A DNA stretch of 64,000 bases from Pseudomonas sediminis (GTDB lineage: Bacteria > Pseudomonadota > Gammaproteobacteria > Pseudomonadales > Pseudomonadaceae): contig NZ_NIQU01000005.1 of assembly GCF_002741105.1 (NCBI RefSeq), forward strand, positions 1-64,000. Direction: 5' to 3'. The notes beneath the pieces were generated by a model. That model saw nothing but the letters and a program-made list of their open reading frames with translations. It had not been told where the DNA came from and did no database searches. Position 1 is the first letter of the stretch, and every line of letters begins with the position of its first letter. The position numbers and the translations under genes are program-made. Of this stretch, positions 25,413-37,804 are shown piece after piece.

Positions 25413-26186
25413 ATGAAGAAGATCGCACTGCTTGGCGCCCTGGCGCTGTCCCTGATGTCGCCCTTGGCCATGGCCGAGAAGCCGCTGCGCATTGGCATCG
25501 AGGCGGCCTACCCGCCCTTCGCATTCAAGACTCCCGATGGTCAGATTTCCGGCTTCGACTACGACATCGGTAACGCCTTGTGCGAAGAGATGAAAGTCGA
25601 GTGCAAGTGGATCGAGCAGGAGTTCGACGGCCTGATCCCGGCCCTGAAAGTGCGCAAGTTCGACGCCGTGCTGTCGTCCATGTCGATCACCGAAGACCGC
25701 AAGAAGTCCGTGGACTTCACCGGCAAGTACTACGCCACTCCGGCCAAGCTGGCGATGAAAGCCGGTACCGAGATCAAGGACCCGCTGGTCGACCTCAAAG
25801 GCAAGAAGATCGGCGTGCAGCGTTCGTCCGTGTATGACCGTTACGCCACCGACATCTTCGCTCCGGCCGGTGCCGAGATCGTCCGTTACAGCTCGCAGAA
25901 CGAAGTGTTCCTGGACATGCAGTCTGGCCGCCTGGACGCCACCCTGGCCGACTCGGTGAACATCGACGACGGTTTCCTCAAGACCGACGCTGGCAAGGGC
26001 TTCGCATTTGCCGGCCCGGACTTCACCGAAGTGAAGTACTTCGGCGAAGGTCAGGGCATTGCCGTGCGCAAGGGTGACCAGGCGCTGGCCGACAAGATCA
26101 GTGCTGCCATCCTGGCTATCCGTGCCAACGGCAAGTACAAGGAAGTGCAGGACAAGTACTTCGACTTCGACGTTTACGGCGAGTAA
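25413..26186 (+). CDS. aotJ: Arginine/ornithine ABC transporter substrate-binding protein AotJ
   Basis: The 257-residue periplasmic protein has a signal peptide ([17 protein letters not shown], cut after residue 21). It is in the HisJ/LAO family: [19 protein letters not shown] opens the domain, then [16 protein letters not shown] and [20 protein letters not shown], where the ligand-binding arginine and aromatic residues sit. It binds basic amino acids and delivers them to AotQM. The start has AAGGAG upstream. A strong terminator between this gene and aotQ should make the binding protein more abundant than the membrane parts. Confidence 0.93.
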   Translation: MKKIALLGALALSLMSPLAMAEKPLRIGIEAAYPPFAFKTPDGQISGFDYDIGNALCEEMKVECKWIEQEFDGLIPALKVRKFDAVLSSMSITEDRKKSVDFTGKYYATPAKLAMKAGTEIKDPLVDLKGKKIGVQRSSVYDRYATDIFAPAGAEIVRYSSQNEVFLDMQSGRLDATLADSVNIDDGFLKTDAGKGFAFAGPDFTEVKYFGEGQGIAVRKGDQALADKISAAILAIRANGKYKEVQDKYFDFDVYGE

Positions 26187-26197
26187 GCGTCCCAGGC

Positions 26198-26239
26198 AAA
26201 AAAGTGGCACAACCTGAAAAAGGTTGGTGCCACTTTTTT
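26198..26239 (+). terminator. Strong hairpin after aotJ, probable partial terminator
   Basis: AAAAAAGTGGCAC and AACC pair with GGTTGGTGCCACTTTTTT around TGAAAAA, giving a long stem ending in a T-run. It sits inside the operon, so it is likely to let part of the transcription continue into aotQMP while stabilising the aotJ mRNA. Confidence 0.85.
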
Positions 26240-26363
26240 CTTGGTTCTGCGGGGTTGGTTCTTGCTGGCCTTGGCTGAATGCCAGCCGTGCGACCCGTCG
26301 TGTGAGCGACATGAATTTTCTTTGTGCTAGGCGGCGCCTGGGGTGCCTGAGAGGTATTAGCGC

Positions 26364-27053
26364 ATGCTTCAAGGCTACGGCTCGACCATTCTCGATGGTG
26401 CCTGGCTCACTCTGCTTCTGGCGCTGACGTCGATGGCAGTGGCGATCTTCCTCGGCCTGCTGGGTGCGGCCTTCCGTTTGTCGCCGGTGCGTTGGCTGGC
26501 GGCGTTGGGCGATACCTATGCCACGGTGATTCGTGGCATCCCCGATCTGGTGCTGATTCTGCTGATTTTCTACGGCGGCCAGGACATGGTGAACCGCATC
26601 GCGCCCATGGTCGGCTATGACGATTACATCGACATCAACCCCTTCGTCGCCGGCGTGTTCACCATGGGCTTCATCTTTGGGGCCTACCTGTCGGAGACCT
26701 TCCGTGGCGCCTTCATGGCGATCCCCAAGGGGCAGTCGGAAGCCGGCGCGGCCTATGGCATGAGCGGGATGCAGGTGTTCTTCCGCATTCTCGTGCCGCA
26801 GATGATCCGTTTCGCCATTCCCGGCTTCACCAACAACTGGCTGGTGCTGACCAAGGCCACCGCACTGATTTCCGTGGTCGGCCTGCAGGACATGATGTTC
26901 AAGGCCAAGAGCGCGGCCGACGCGACGCGTGAGCCGTTCACCTTCTATCTGGCGGTAGCGGGGCTGTACCTGGTGCTGACCAGTGTGTCTTTGCTGGCGC
27001 TGCGTTTCCTCGAGAAACGGTATTCGGTAGGTACCAAGGCGGCAGACCTATGA
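26364..27053 (+). CDS. aotQ: Arginine/ornithine ABC transporter permease AotQ
   Basis: The 229-residue inner-membrane permease of the HisQ/M type has five or six helices. The ABC-coupling EAA loop is ESEAGAAYGMSGMQVFFRILVPQMIRFAIPGFTNN (residues 125-160), with the conserved G. It starts LQGYGSTILDGAWLTLLLALTS. It forms the channel with AotM and is coupled to AotP. Its stop overlaps the aotM start by 4 bp. Confidence 0.93.
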   Translation: MLQGYGSTILDGAWLTLLLALTSMAVAIFLGLLGAAFRLSPVRWLAALGDTYATVIRGIPDLVLILLIFYGGQDMVNRIAPMVGYDDYIDINPFVAGVFTMGFIFGAYLSETFRGAFMAIPKGQSEAGAAYGMSGMQVFFRILVPQMIRFAIPGFTNNWLVLTKATALISVVGLQDMMFKAKSAADATREPFTFYLAVAGLYLVLTSVSLLALRFLEKRYSVGTKAADL

Positions 27054-27748
27054 TCTTCGACTATCAAATGATCTGGGAGAACCTGCCGCTGTACTGGGGC
27101 GGCGTGCTGGTCACCGTGAAAATCCTGCTGATCTCCCTGGCGGTCGGCCTCAGCCTGGCGCTGCCGCTGGCGCTGATGCGGGTGTCGAAATCGCCCTGGG
27201 TCAACTTCCCGGCCTGGCTCTACACCTACGTGATTCGCGGCACGCCGATGCTGGTACAGCTGTTTCTGATCTATTACGGCCTGGCTCAGTTCGAGTTCAT
27301 CCGTGACAGCTTCATGTGGCCGTATTTCTCCAGCGCGACCTTCTGCGCCTGCCTGGCGTTTGCCATCAATACCAGCGCCTACACCGCGGAAATTCTCGCC
27401 GGCAGCCTCAAGGCCACGCCGCCAGGGGAGATCGAGGCGGCCAAGGCCATGGGCATGTCACGCAGCAAGCTCTACCGGCGCATCCTGCTGCCGTCGGCGC
27501 TGCGCCGGGCGCTGCCGCAGTACAGCAATGAAGTGATCATGATGCTGCACACCACGTCGCTGGCGTCGATCGTGACCCTGATCGACATCACTGGCGCGGC
27601 GCGCACTGTTAGCTCGCAGTACTACATGCCGTTCGAAGCCTTCATCACCGCCGGCCTGTTCTACCTGGCGCTGACCTTCATCCTGGTGCGCCTGTTCAAG
27701 CTGGCCGAGCGCCGCTGGTTGGCCTACATGGCCCCGCGCAAGGGCTGA
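27050..27748 (+). CDS. aotM: Arginine/ornithine ABC transporter permease AotM
   Basis: The 232-residue permease has an N-terminal WENLPLYWGGVLVTVKILLISLAV and an EAA loop GEIEAAKAMGMSRSKLYRRILLPSALRRALPQ. It partners AotQ. In P. aeruginosa a gene called aotO lies between aotM and aotP; here the stop of aotM is only 4 bp from the aotP start, so that gene is absent. Confidence 0.93.
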   Translation: MIFDYQMIWENLPLYWGGVLVTVKILLISLAVGLSLALPLALMRVSKSPWVNFPAWLYTYVIRGTPMLVQLFLIYYGLAQFEFIRDSFMWPYFSSATFCACLAFAINTSAYTAEILAGSLKATPPGEIEAAKAMGMSRSKLYRRILLPSALRRALPQYSNEVIMMLHTTSLASIVTLIDITGAARTVSSQYYMPFEAFITAGLFYLALTFILVRLFKLAERRWLAYMAPRKG

Positions 27749-27752
27749 TGCC

Positions 27753-28541
27753 ATGACGATTCAAGAGAACCCGAACATGTACAAACTCGAAGTTCAGGAC
27801 CTGCACAAGCGCTACGGCAGCCATGAAGTGATCAAGGGCGTGTCGATGGCGGCCAAGGCGGGCGACGTGATCAGCATCATCGGCTCCAGCGGCTCGGGCA
27901 AGAGCACCTTCCTGCGCTGCCTGAATCTGCTCGAACAGCCGCATGCCGGCAAGATTTTGCTCAACAACGAAGAGCTGAAGCTGGTGCCGGCCAAGGACGG
28001 TTCGCTGCGTGCAGCCGATGCCAAGCAACTGCAGCGCATGCGCTCGCGCCTGGCCATGGTGTTCCAGCACTTCAACCTGTGGTCGCACATGAGCGCCCTG
28101 GAAAACGTGATGGAAGCGCCGGTGCACGTGCTTGGCGTGAGCAAGGCCGAGGCCCGCGACAAGGCCGAGCACTACCTGGCCAAGGTCGGTGTCGCGCACC
28201 GCAAGGATGCCTACCCGGCGCACATGAGCGGTGGTGAGCAGCAGCGCGTGGCCATCGCCCGTGCCCTGGCCATGGAGCCGGAGGTGATGCTGTTCGACGA
28301 GCCGACTTCGGCGCTCGACCCGGAACTGGTCGGCGAAGTGCTGAAGGTGATGCAGGACCTGGCCACCGAAGGTCGCACCATGGTGGTGGTGACCCACGAA
28401 ATGGGTTTTGCCCGCGAGGTGTCGAACCAGCTGGTATTCCTGCACAAGGGGCTGGTTGAAGAGCGCGGTTGCCCGAAGGAAGTGCTGGCCAATCCGCAAT
28501 CCGAACGACTGCAGCAGTTTCTTTCCGGCAGTCTCAAATAA
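27753..28541 (+). CDS. aotP: Arginine/ornithine ABC transporter ATPase AotP
   Basis: The 262-residue HisP-type ATPase has Walker A GSSGSGKST (residues 44-52), a Q-loop in AMVFQHFNLWSHM, the signature [15 protein letters not shown] and Walker B VMLFDEPTSALDP, with the H-loop histidine in VVVTHEMGFA. The first ATG (MTIQENPN) is taken because it keeps the aotM spacing; an in-frame ATG 24 bp later is an alternative. It supplies energy for arginine and ornithine uptake. Confidence 0.93.
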   Translation: MTIQENPNMYKLEVQDLHKRYGSHEVIKGVSMAAKAGDVISIIGSSGSGKSTFLRCLNLLEQPHAGKILLNNEELKLVPAKDGSLRAADAKQLQRMRSRLAMVFQHFNLWSHMSALENVMEAPVHVLGVSKAEARDKAEHYLAKVGVAHRKDAYPAHMSGGEQQRVAIARALAMEPEVMLFDEPTSALDPELVGEVLKVMQDLATEGRTMVVVTHEMGFAREVSNQLVFLHKGLVEERGCPKEVLANPQSERLQQFLSGSLK

Positions 28542-28596
28542 TAAGAAGCTAGACTGCGCACTTAACTGGTGCGTTGAACCCATTGAATAGACGCTA

Positions 28597-29577
28597 ATGA
28601 CCCCCCATCGAATCGGCTTTCTCTATTGGCCCGGCACCAAGGCTTTGACGTTGTCTCTGGCGGAGGAAGCCCTGCGTGTTGCCCAGCGCGTGCATCCAGA
28701 AGTGGTGTACGAGTTGGTGTTCCTCCAGGCCGAGCCGCTGGTTGCGGGTGACTGGCGTCTGCCGGGCGAGCCCTGGGCCGGGCATCTGGAAGGGTTGGAC
28801 AAGCTGTTTCTGCTCGCCGATACGCCGCCGGCGCAGGTGTCGGCCGGTCTGGCGGCTGCGCTCAAGCAGCAGGTGCGCAGCGGTTGCGTGATCGGCGGGC
28901 TGTCTGCAGGGGTCTATCCGCTGGCTCAGCTCGGTTTGCTCGATGGTTATCGCGCGGCGGTGCACTGGCGCTGGCAGGACGACTTCGCCGAGCGCTTCCC
29001 CAAGGTCATCGCCACCAGCCACCTGTTCGACTGGGATCGCGATCGTCTGACCGCCTGTGGCGGCATGGCCGTGCTCGATCTGCTGCTGGCGGTGCTGGCG
29101 CGCGACCACGGCGCCGAGCTGGCCGGTGCGGTGAGCGAGGAGCTGGTGGTCGAGCGCATTCGCGAGGGCGGTGAGCGTCAGCGTATTCCACTGCAGAATC
29201 GCCTGGGCTCCAGTCATCCGAAGCTGACCCAGGCCGTGCTGCTGATGGAAGCCAATATCGAGGAGCCGCTGACCACCGACGAGATCGCCCAGCATGTGTG
29301 CGTGTCGCGTCGTCAGCTCGAGCGCATCTTCAAGCAGTACCTCAATCGCGTGCCCAGCCAGTATTACCTGGAGCTGCGCTTGAACAAGGCGCGCCAGCTT
29401 CTGATGCAGACCAGCAAGTCGATCATCCAGATCGGCCTGTCCTGCGGCTTCTCCTCGGGGCCGCATTTCTCCAGTGCCTACCGCAACTTCTTCGGCGCCA
29501 CGCCACGCGATGATCGCAACCAGCGCCGCAGCAACAGCCCCTTCGAGCTGACGTCGACGCCGGTCGAGCGGGGTTGA
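28597..29577 (+). CDS. argR: Arginine-responsive regulator ArgR (AraC type)
   Basis: The 326-residue cytosolic regulator joins a DJ-1/PfpI-like N-terminal domain (RIGFLYWPGTKALTLSLAEEALRVA; CVIGGLSAGVYPLAQLG near residues 95-111) to a C-terminal AraC helix-turn-helix pair (TTDEIAQHVCVSRRQLERIFKQYL near 225-250, and SIIQIGLSCGFSSGPHFSSAYRNFFG). It is the Pseudomonas ArgR, unrelated to E. coli ArgR. In P. aeruginosa it activates aot and aru operons with arginine and represses biosynthesis genes. It is the last gene of aotJQMP-argR, so it is expected to regulate itself. Confidence 0.93.
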   Translation: MTPHRIGFLYWPGTKALTLSLAEEALRVAQRVHPEVVYELVFLQAEPLVAGDWRLPGEPWAGHLEGLDKLFLLADTPPAQVSAGLAAALKQQVRSGCVIGGLSAGVYPLAQLGLLDGYRAAVHWRWQDDFAERFPKVIATSHLFDWDRDRLTACGGMAVLDLLLAVLARDHGAELAGAVSEELVVERIREGGERQRIPLQNRLGSSHPKLTQAVLLMEANIEEPLTTDEIAQHVCVSRRQLERIFKQYLNRVPSQYYLELRLNKARQLLMQTSKSIIQIGLSCGFSSGPHFSSAYRNFFGATPRDDRNQRRSNSPFELTSTPVERG

Positions 29578-29585
29578 GACGCCTT

Positions 29586-29652
29586 GTGGGAGCGAGCTCT
29601 GCTCGCGAAACTCTGGTGTTGCCCTCGGTTCGCGAGCAGAGCTCGCTCCTAC
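29586..29652. repeat. REP-type palindrome (GAGCTCTGCTCGCGA class)
   Basis: GTGGGAGCGAGCTCTGCTCG plus CGAA pairs with its near-exact complement 20 bp later, giving 24-bp arms. It belongs to the same class as 36642-36697. It may terminate or protect the aot-argR transcript. Confidence 0.85.
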
Positions 29653-29793
29653 GCCGCGGTGGCCGTAGCCCGGATTGCATCCTGGCTACGCAGGCGTGAA
29701 TTTCGATACTGACCGGTCAGCCTGCGGAGATTTTTTCTGGCAGCGTGCTCCAGGCGGCGATCTGCGATTAAACTGCGCCTTTCCGACGCTTTC

Positions 29794-29814
29794 TGTCGCT
29801 TGGACGAAAACCCG
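29794..29814 (+). promoter_or_regulatory. Isolated ArgR-like half-site upstream of aruC
   Basis: TGTCGC-N8-AA-N5 fits the half-site pattern but has no partner next to it. It is 30 bp upstream of the tandem site, so it could extend ArgR binding or be a chance match. Confidence 0.35.
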
Positions 29815-29823
29815 CGGAAAACC

Positions 29824-31180
<1,357 letters not shown>

Positions 31181-31196
31181 GTCTTCGCTGACTTGC

Positions 31197-31293
31197 TGTG
31201 GGTGGAGCTTCAGCCGCGACAATCGCGGCTGCGACTGCATGGATGCAGGAGCTAGAGCGAAGCAGGATGCCCGAGCCGAAGCACCTCCCACGG
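31197..31293. repeat. REP-type palindrome between aruC and aruF
   Basis: TGTGGGTGGAGCTTCAGCCG is followed about 60 bp later by its approximate complement GCCGAAGCACCTCCCACGG. The loop also holds a smaller repeat (AATCGCGGCTGCGAC with CAGCCGCGA). It sits within the aru operon, so processing or attenuation at this point is possible. Confidence 0.7.
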
Positions 31294-31342
31294 CTGTTTG
31301 CCCGACCCGGGCTACGAATTCCCTGTTTAGAAGGAGTGACCC

Positions 31343-32359
31343 ATGCTGGTGATGCGCCCTGCGCAAATGGCGGACCTGGCGGATGTGCAGCGACTGGCTG
31401 CTGACAGCCCGGTGGGTGTCACTTCCTTGCCGGACGATGCAGGCCGGCTGGGTGACAAGATCGCCGCCTCGGATGCGTCGTTCGCCGCCGAAGTCAGTTT
31501 CAACGGCGAGGAGAGCTACTTCTTCGTGCTCGAGGACACCGAGAGCGGCCGCCTGGTCGGCTGTTCCGGCATCGTTGCCTCGGCGGGCTACTCCGAGCCC
31601 TTCTACAGCTTTCGCAACGAAACCTTCGTGCACAACTCGCGCGAGCTGAAGATCCACAACAAGATCCACGTGCTGTCGCTGTGTCACGACCTGACCGGCA
31701 ACAGCCTGCTCACCAGCTTCTACGTCGAGCGCTCGCTGGTCAGCAGCGTGTTCGCCGAGCTCAATTCGCGCGGGCGCCTGCTGTTCATGGCGGGGCACCC
31801 GGAGCGCTTCGCCGATGCCGTGGTGGTGGAGATCGTCGGCCACAGTGACGAGAACGGTGATTCGCCGTTCTGGGACGCGCTGGGGCGCAATTTCTTCGAC
31901 ATGACCTACGCCGAGGCCGAGCGCCTGTGCGGCCTCAAGAGCCGCACCTTCCTCGCCGAGCTGATGCCGCATTATCCGATCTACGTGCCGCTGCTCTCGG
32001 ACGAGGCGCAGGAGGCCATGGGTCAGGTGCATCCGCGTGCGCAGATCACCTTCGACATTCTCATGCGCGAAGGCTTCGAGACCGACCATTACATCGACAT
32101 CTTCGATGGCGGCCCGACCCTGCATGCGCGCACCTCGGGCATTCGCAGCATCGCGCAGAGTCGCCTGGTGCCGGTGAAGATCGGCGAGGCCGAGGCCGGC
32201 GGACGCCAGTATCTGGTCAGCAACGGTCAGTTGCAGGACTTCCGCGCCATCGTTGCCGACCTCGACTGGGTGCCGGGCAAACCCGTGGTACTCAGTGCGC
32301 AGGCGGCCGAAGCGCTGGGGGTCGGTGAGGGTGCCAGTGTCAGGTTGGTAGCGGTTTAA
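31343..32359 (+). CDS. aruF: Arginine N-succinyltransferase subunit alpha AruF
   Basis: The 338-residue AstA-family protein has the N-terminal GNAT-like part (MLVMRPAQMADLADVQRLA, with FVLEDTESGRLVG) and the conserved HVLSLCHDLTGNSLLTSFYV and LGRNFFDMTYAEAERL segments. With AruG it transfers succinyl-CoA to arginine, the first step of the pathway. AAGGAGTGACCC precedes the ATG. The two subunits are related by an ancient duplication; enteric bacteria use one AstA polypeptide. Confidence 0.94.
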   Translation: MLVMRPAQMADLADVQRLAADSPVGVTSLPDDAGRLGDKIAASDASFAAEVSFNGEESYFFVLEDTESGRLVGCSGIVASAGYSEPFYSFRNETFVHNSRELKIHNKIHVLSLCHDLTGNSLLTSFYVERSLVSSVFAELNSRGRLLFMAGHPERFADAVVVEIVGHSDENGDSPFWDALGRNFFDMTYAEAERLCGLKSRTFLAELMPHYPIYVPLLSDEAQEAMGQVHPRAQITFDILMREGFETDHYIDIFDGGPTLHARTSGIRSIAQSRLVPVKIGEAEAGGRQYLVSNGQLQDFRAIVADLDWVPGKPVVLSAQAAEALGVGEGASVRLVAV

Positions 32360-32437
32360 CCCCTGCTCCGCAGGAGAGGGCGCCCTTCACGGGCAAAGGA
32401 GAGTGCCGGCGGTGCTCTTGAGGAATCTGGAGGTTTT

Positions 32438-33454
32438 ATGATCGTTCGTCCCGTGCGCAGTGCCGATTTGCCGGCCCTGATCGACCTGGCTCGCAGCACC
32501 GGCGCTGGCCTGACCACGCTGCCGGCCAACGAGGAGCGCCTGGCGCATCGGGTCGGCTGGGCGGAGAAGGCATTTCGTGGCGAGGCCGAACGCGCCGACG
32601 CCGACTACCTGTTCGTGCTCGAAGACGATGCCGGCAAGGTGGTAGGCATTTCTGCGGTGGCCGGTGCCGTCGGCCTGCGCGAGCCCTGGTACAACTACCG
32701 GGTCGGCCTGACCGTCAGCGCTTCGCAGGAGCTGAACATCCACCGCCAGGTGCCGACGCTGTTCATGGCCAACGACATGACTGGCAACTCCGAATTGTGC
32801 TCGCTGTTCTTGCATGCCGATCACCGCACGGGCCTCAACGGCCGCTTATTGTCCAAGGCGCGTTTTCTGTTCATCGCCGAATTTCGCGAGCTGTTCGGCG
32901 ACAAGGTGATCGCCGAGATGCGTGGCATGTCCGATGACCGCGGGCGTTCACCGTTCTGGGAAAGCCTTGGTCGGCATTTCTTCAAGATGGAGTTCTCCCA
33001 GGCGGACTACCTCACCGGCGTTGGCAACAAGGCTTTCATCGCCGAGCTGATGCCCAAGTTTCCGCTCTACACCTGCTTCCTGTCCGAAGATGCGCGCGCC
33101 GTGATCGGTCGGGTACACCCGGACACCGAGCCGGCGCTGGCCATGCTCAAGGCCGAGGGTTTCAGCTACCAGGGCTATGTCGACATCTTCGATGCCGGCC
33201 CGGCTATCGAGGCGGAAACCGCGAAGATCCGCGCCGTGCAGGGCAGCCAGAACCTGGTGCTGGCCATTGGCACGCCAGGCGATGACGCCGAGCCTTTCCT
33301 GATACACAACCGCAAGCGTCAGGACTGCCGTATCACTGCTGCGCCTGCGCGCCTGGCGGCTGGCACCCTGGTGGTCGATCCGCTGACGGCCAAGCGTCTG
33401 CGCCTTTCCGCGGGTGATCAGGTGCGCGCCGTTACGCTGTCGGCGCACCGCTGA
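32438..33454 (+). CDS. aruG: Arginine N-succinyltransferase subunit beta AruG
   Basis: The 338-residue AstA-family protein starts MIVRPVRSADLPALIDLARS and contains VPTLFMANDMTGNSELCSLF and LGRHFFKMEFSQADYL, as in the Pseudomonas beta subunit. It forms a hetero-oligomer with AruF. The gene follows aruF by 78 bp and a good GGAGG lies before the ATG. Confidence 0.95.
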   Translation: MIVRPVRSADLPALIDLARSTGAGLTTLPANEERLAHRVGWAEKAFRGEAERADADYLFVLEDDAGKVVGISAVAGAVGLREPWYNYRVGLTVSASQELNIHRQVPTLFMANDMTGNSELCSLFLHADHRTGLNGRLLSKARFLFIAEFRELFGDKVIAEMRGMSDDRGRSPFWESLGRHFFKMEFSQADYLTGVGNKAFIAELMPKFPLYTCFLSEDARAVIGRVHPDTEPALAMLKAEGFSYQGYVDIFDAGPAIEAETAKIRAVQGSQNLVLAIGTPGDDAEPFLIHNRKRQDCRITAAPARLAAGTLVVDPLTAKRLRLSAGDQVRAVTLSAHR

Positions 33455-33511
33455 GTAATTGGTTTTGCGCGGCGGCCCAAGCTGGCCGCTGAAAAATGCT
33501 GGGAGTGGTAA

Positions 33512-34980
<1,469 letters not shown>

Positions 34981-34981
<1 letters not shown>

Positions 34982-36327
34982 TGGCTGCCTATGAGATGAA
35001 CTTTGACGGCCTGGTCGGGCCGACTCACAACTACGGCGGTCTGTCCTACGGCAACGTGGCTTCGCAGAGCAACAGTCAGGCGGCATCCAATCCCAAGGAG
35101 GCTGCCAAGCAGGGCCTGGCGAAGATGAAGGCGCTGATGGACATGGGCTTCAAGCAGGGCGTACTGGCCCCGCAGGAGCGTCCGGATGTCGCGGCGTTAC
35201 GCCGTCTGGGCTTTACCGGCAGCGATGTCGAGGTGATCCAGCGCGCTGCACGTGAGGCCATGCCACTGCTGGTGGCGAGCTGCTCGGCCTCGAGCATGTG
35301 GACGGCCAATGCCTGCACCGTTAGCCCTAGCGCCGACACGGCGGACGGGCGCGTGCACTTCACCGCGGCCAACCTCAACTGCAAGTTCCACCGTAGCATC
35401 GAGCACCCGACCACCAGTCGCGTGCTGCAAGCGATGTTCGCCAACCCGGCGCACTTCGCTCACCACCCGGCGCTGCCGGCAGTGGCGCAGTTCGGTGACG
35501 AGGGCGCAGCCAACCACACGCGCTTCTGCAAGGGTTATGGCGACGCCGGGGTGGAGTTCTTCGTCTACGGGCGTAGCGCCTTCGACGCTCGCTATCCGGC
35601 GCCGGCGCGCTATCCGGCGCGACAGACCCTTGAGGCCAGCCAGGCGGTGGCCCGTCTGCATGGGCTAAGCGAGGCGGGTGTGGTCTACGCCCAGCAGAAT
35701 CCGGCGGTGATCGATCAGGGCGTGTTCCACAATGACGTGATCGCCGTGGGTAACGGCGAGGTGCTGTTCTATCACCAGGATGCTTTCCTCGAAACAGACA
35801 AGGTGCTGGCCGAGCTGGGCGACAAGCTGGCTCGTCGTGGCGGCAACTTCCAGGTCGTATGCGTGCCTGGTTCTGCCGTCAGCGTGCAGGAGGCGGTGCG
35901 CTCCTACCTGTTCAACAGTCAACTGCTGAGCCGTGCCGACGGCAGCATGCTGCTGGTGGTGCCGGAGGAATGCCGGAACAATGCCAGCGTCTGGCGCTAT
36001 CTGCAGCAGCTGACGGCCAGCGGCGGGCCGATCCGCGAGGTGCGCGTGTTCGACCTCAAGCAGAGCATGCAGAATGGCGGTGGCCCGGCGTGCCTGCGCC
36101 TGCGCGTGGCGCTCAATGAGCAGGAACTGGCAGCGGTCAATCCTGGCGTGGTGATGAGCGACGCGTTGCACGATACCTTGGTGGCCTGGGTCGACAAGCA
36201 TTACCGCGACCGCTTGAGCGAAGCCGACCTGGCCGACCCGCAATTGCTGACCGAATGCCGCACGGCATTGGATGAACTGACGCAGATCCTTAAACTGGGC
36301 TCGGTCTATCCTTTCCAGATAGCCTGA
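34981..36327 (+). CDS. aruB: N-succinylarginine dihydrolase AruB (AstB)
   Basis: The 448-residue enzyme of the amidinotransferase-like fold starts [24 protein letters not shown], the family's characteristic opening. It contains [37 protein letters not shown] and a C-terminal [14 protein letters not shown], where the catalytic cysteine lies. It hydrolyses N2-succinylarginine to succinylornithine, ammonia and CO2. The gene order aruC-F-G-D-B matches P. aeruginosa. Confidence 0.97.
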
Positions 36328-36353
36328 ACCTGACCTCGATTCCCGGAGATTGT

Positions 36354-36632
36354 ATGAGCGACGCGCTGCAACTGATTCTTGAAGACAACGATGGCACTCA
36401 GCTGGAAACCTCCTGCAGCCGCTTTGCCGTGGTCTGGCAGGGCAAGGAACTGTGGGTCCAGGCTGTTGGCGATCAGTTGCTGATCGGTGTCGACGTGGAG
36501 GAGGGCGATACCGAGTACGTCAACCTGCTGCTGCGTCCACAGGCCACCAACCTGGTCAGCCTGCAACTGGAGATGGAGCCGATGATCGCCGATGAGGACG
36601 ATCATGTTCATGGCCCGGACTGCAATCACTGA
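36354..36632 (+). CDS. Small conserved protein in the aru operon (PA0900-like)
   Basis: The 92-residue acidic protein starts [22 protein letters not shown] and ends [13 protein letters not shown], a tail with three histidines and one cysteine that could bind a metal ion. It lies between aruB and aruE, as does a small unknown gene in P. aeruginosa. A start-codon GGAGATTGT precedes it. Function unknown; relatives are sometimes labelled topoisomerase II without evidence that I can see. Confidence 0.75.
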   Translation: MSDALQLILEDNDGTQLETSCSRFAVVWQGKELWVQAVGDQLLIGVDVEEGDTEYVNLLLRPQATNLVSLQLEMEPMIADEDDHVHGPDCNH

Positions 36633-36641
36633 TTGAACCTT

Positions 36642-36697
36642 GTAGGAGCGAGCTCTGCTCGCGAAAACGCTTGTTCGCTCGCGACGCTCGCTCCTAC
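36642..36697. repeat. REP-type palindrome (GAGCTCTGCTCGCGA class)
   Basis: GTAGGAGCGAGCTCTGCTCG and its approximate complement CGCTCGCGACGCTCGCTCC plus TAC flank a short AT-containing loop. It is the class seen at 29586, and lies between the small gene and aruE. Confidence 0.8.
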
Positions 36698-36724
36698 CAA
36701 AATGCTGCGAACCAAGGAGTCCCC

Positions 36725-37738
36725 ATGCTTGCCCTCGGCAAACTGCTTGAACTGACCCTGGCCGGCCATGAGCCGTCGGCGAAGATTCAACTGACGCCCG
36801 ATGGCACGCGTCTGCGCTGGCTAGATGAGGGCGCGCTGGAGGTGACTCCGCCTGCTGCGCGCGACAACGGCCTCGACCTGCTGCTGTCGGCCGGCGTCCA
36901 TGGTAACGAAACCGCGCCAATCGAGCTGCTTGATCGTCTGTTGCGCGGCATCGCGCGCAACGAGCTGCATCCGGCGGCGCGCATTCTCTTTCTGTTCGGC
37001 AACCCTGAGGCCATGCGCCGTGGCGAGCGTTACGTCGAGCAGGACCTCAATCGTCTGTTCAGCGGCCGTCACGAGCAGTCCAGTGGCTTCGAGGCCATCA
37101 GGGCCTGCGACCTCGAGCACCTGGCCGTCAATTTCTTCGGCAAGGACACCGGTCGCACGCGCCTGCACTACGACCTGCATACCGCCATCCGCGCGTCCAA
37201 AATCGAGCAGTTCGCCCTCTATCCGTGGCAGGAGGGGCGTGCGCATTCCCGTCGCGAGCTGGAGCGTCTGCGGGCTGCCGGCATCGAGGCGGTACTGCTG
37301 CAGAACAAATCGTCGATTACCTTCAGCGCCTATACCTACGCGCAACTCGGCGCCGAGGCCTTCACCCTGGAGCTGGGCAAGGCGCGTGCTTTCGGCCAGA
37401 ACGAACTGGTCAACCTCGATCTGCTGGAGAACGCGCTGCACGCGCTGATCGAAGGGCGCGAGGTAATCAGTGGTGAGCCGACCCTCGATGGCATGCAGCT
37501 ATTCGCCGTGTCGCGCGAGGTGATCAAGCACAGCGATAGCTTCCAGCTGCACGTGCCTGCGGATATCGAGAACTTCACCGAGCTGGAGCCCGGCTACCTG
37601 CTTGCCGAGGATATCGCCGATACCCGCTGGATCGTGGACGAGCAGGGCGCGCGCATCATCTTCCCCAATCCCAAGGTCAAAAACGGCCACCGCGCTGCCA
37701 TCCTGATCGTCCCCGACGATGGTGCCGGTTTGGCATAG
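36725..37738 (+). CDS. aruE: Succinylglutamate desuccinylase AruE (AstE)
   Basis: The 337-residue zinc enzyme of the M14/AspA family has the zinc ligands His and Glu in [15 protein letters not shown] (near residues 58-72) and the third histidine in [12 protein letters not shown] (near 145). A catalytic Glu lies in [15 protein letters not shown]. It releases succinate and glutamate, the last step. The start MLALGKLL has AAGGAG 5 bp upstream; a longer in-frame ATG upstream runs through the REP element. Confidence 0.95.
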   Translation: MLALGKLLELTLAGHEPSAKIQLTPDGTRLRWLDEGALEVTPPAARDNGLDLLLSAGVHGNETAPIELLDRLLRGIARNELHPAARILFLFGNPEAMRRGERYVEQDLNRLFSGRHEQSSGFEAIRACDLEHLAVNFFGKDTGRTRLHYDLHTAIRASKIEQFALYPWQEGRAHSRRELERLRAAGIEAVLLQNKSSITFSAYTYAQLGAEAFTLELGKARAFGQNELVNLDLLENALHALIEGREVISGEPTLDGMQLFAVSREVIKHSDSFQLHVPADIENFTELEPGYLLAEDIADTRWIVDEQGARIIFPNPKVKNGHRAAILIVPDDGAGLA

Positions 37739-37745
37739 CTGCGTA

Positions 37746-37804
37746 TGTGGCAGGGCTTTAGCCGCGACGTCGCGTCGTATTGATCGCCGCTAAAGCGCCT
37801 CCCA
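37746..37804. repeat. REP-type palindrome after aruE
   Basis: TGTGGCAGGGCTTTAGCCGC and GCCGCTAAAGCGCCTCCCAC form an imperfect stem around CGACGTCGCGTCGTATTGATC, and belong to the TTTAGCCGCGAC class of the tandem repeat at 14101. It lies between the aru genes and ltaE. Confidence 0.8.
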
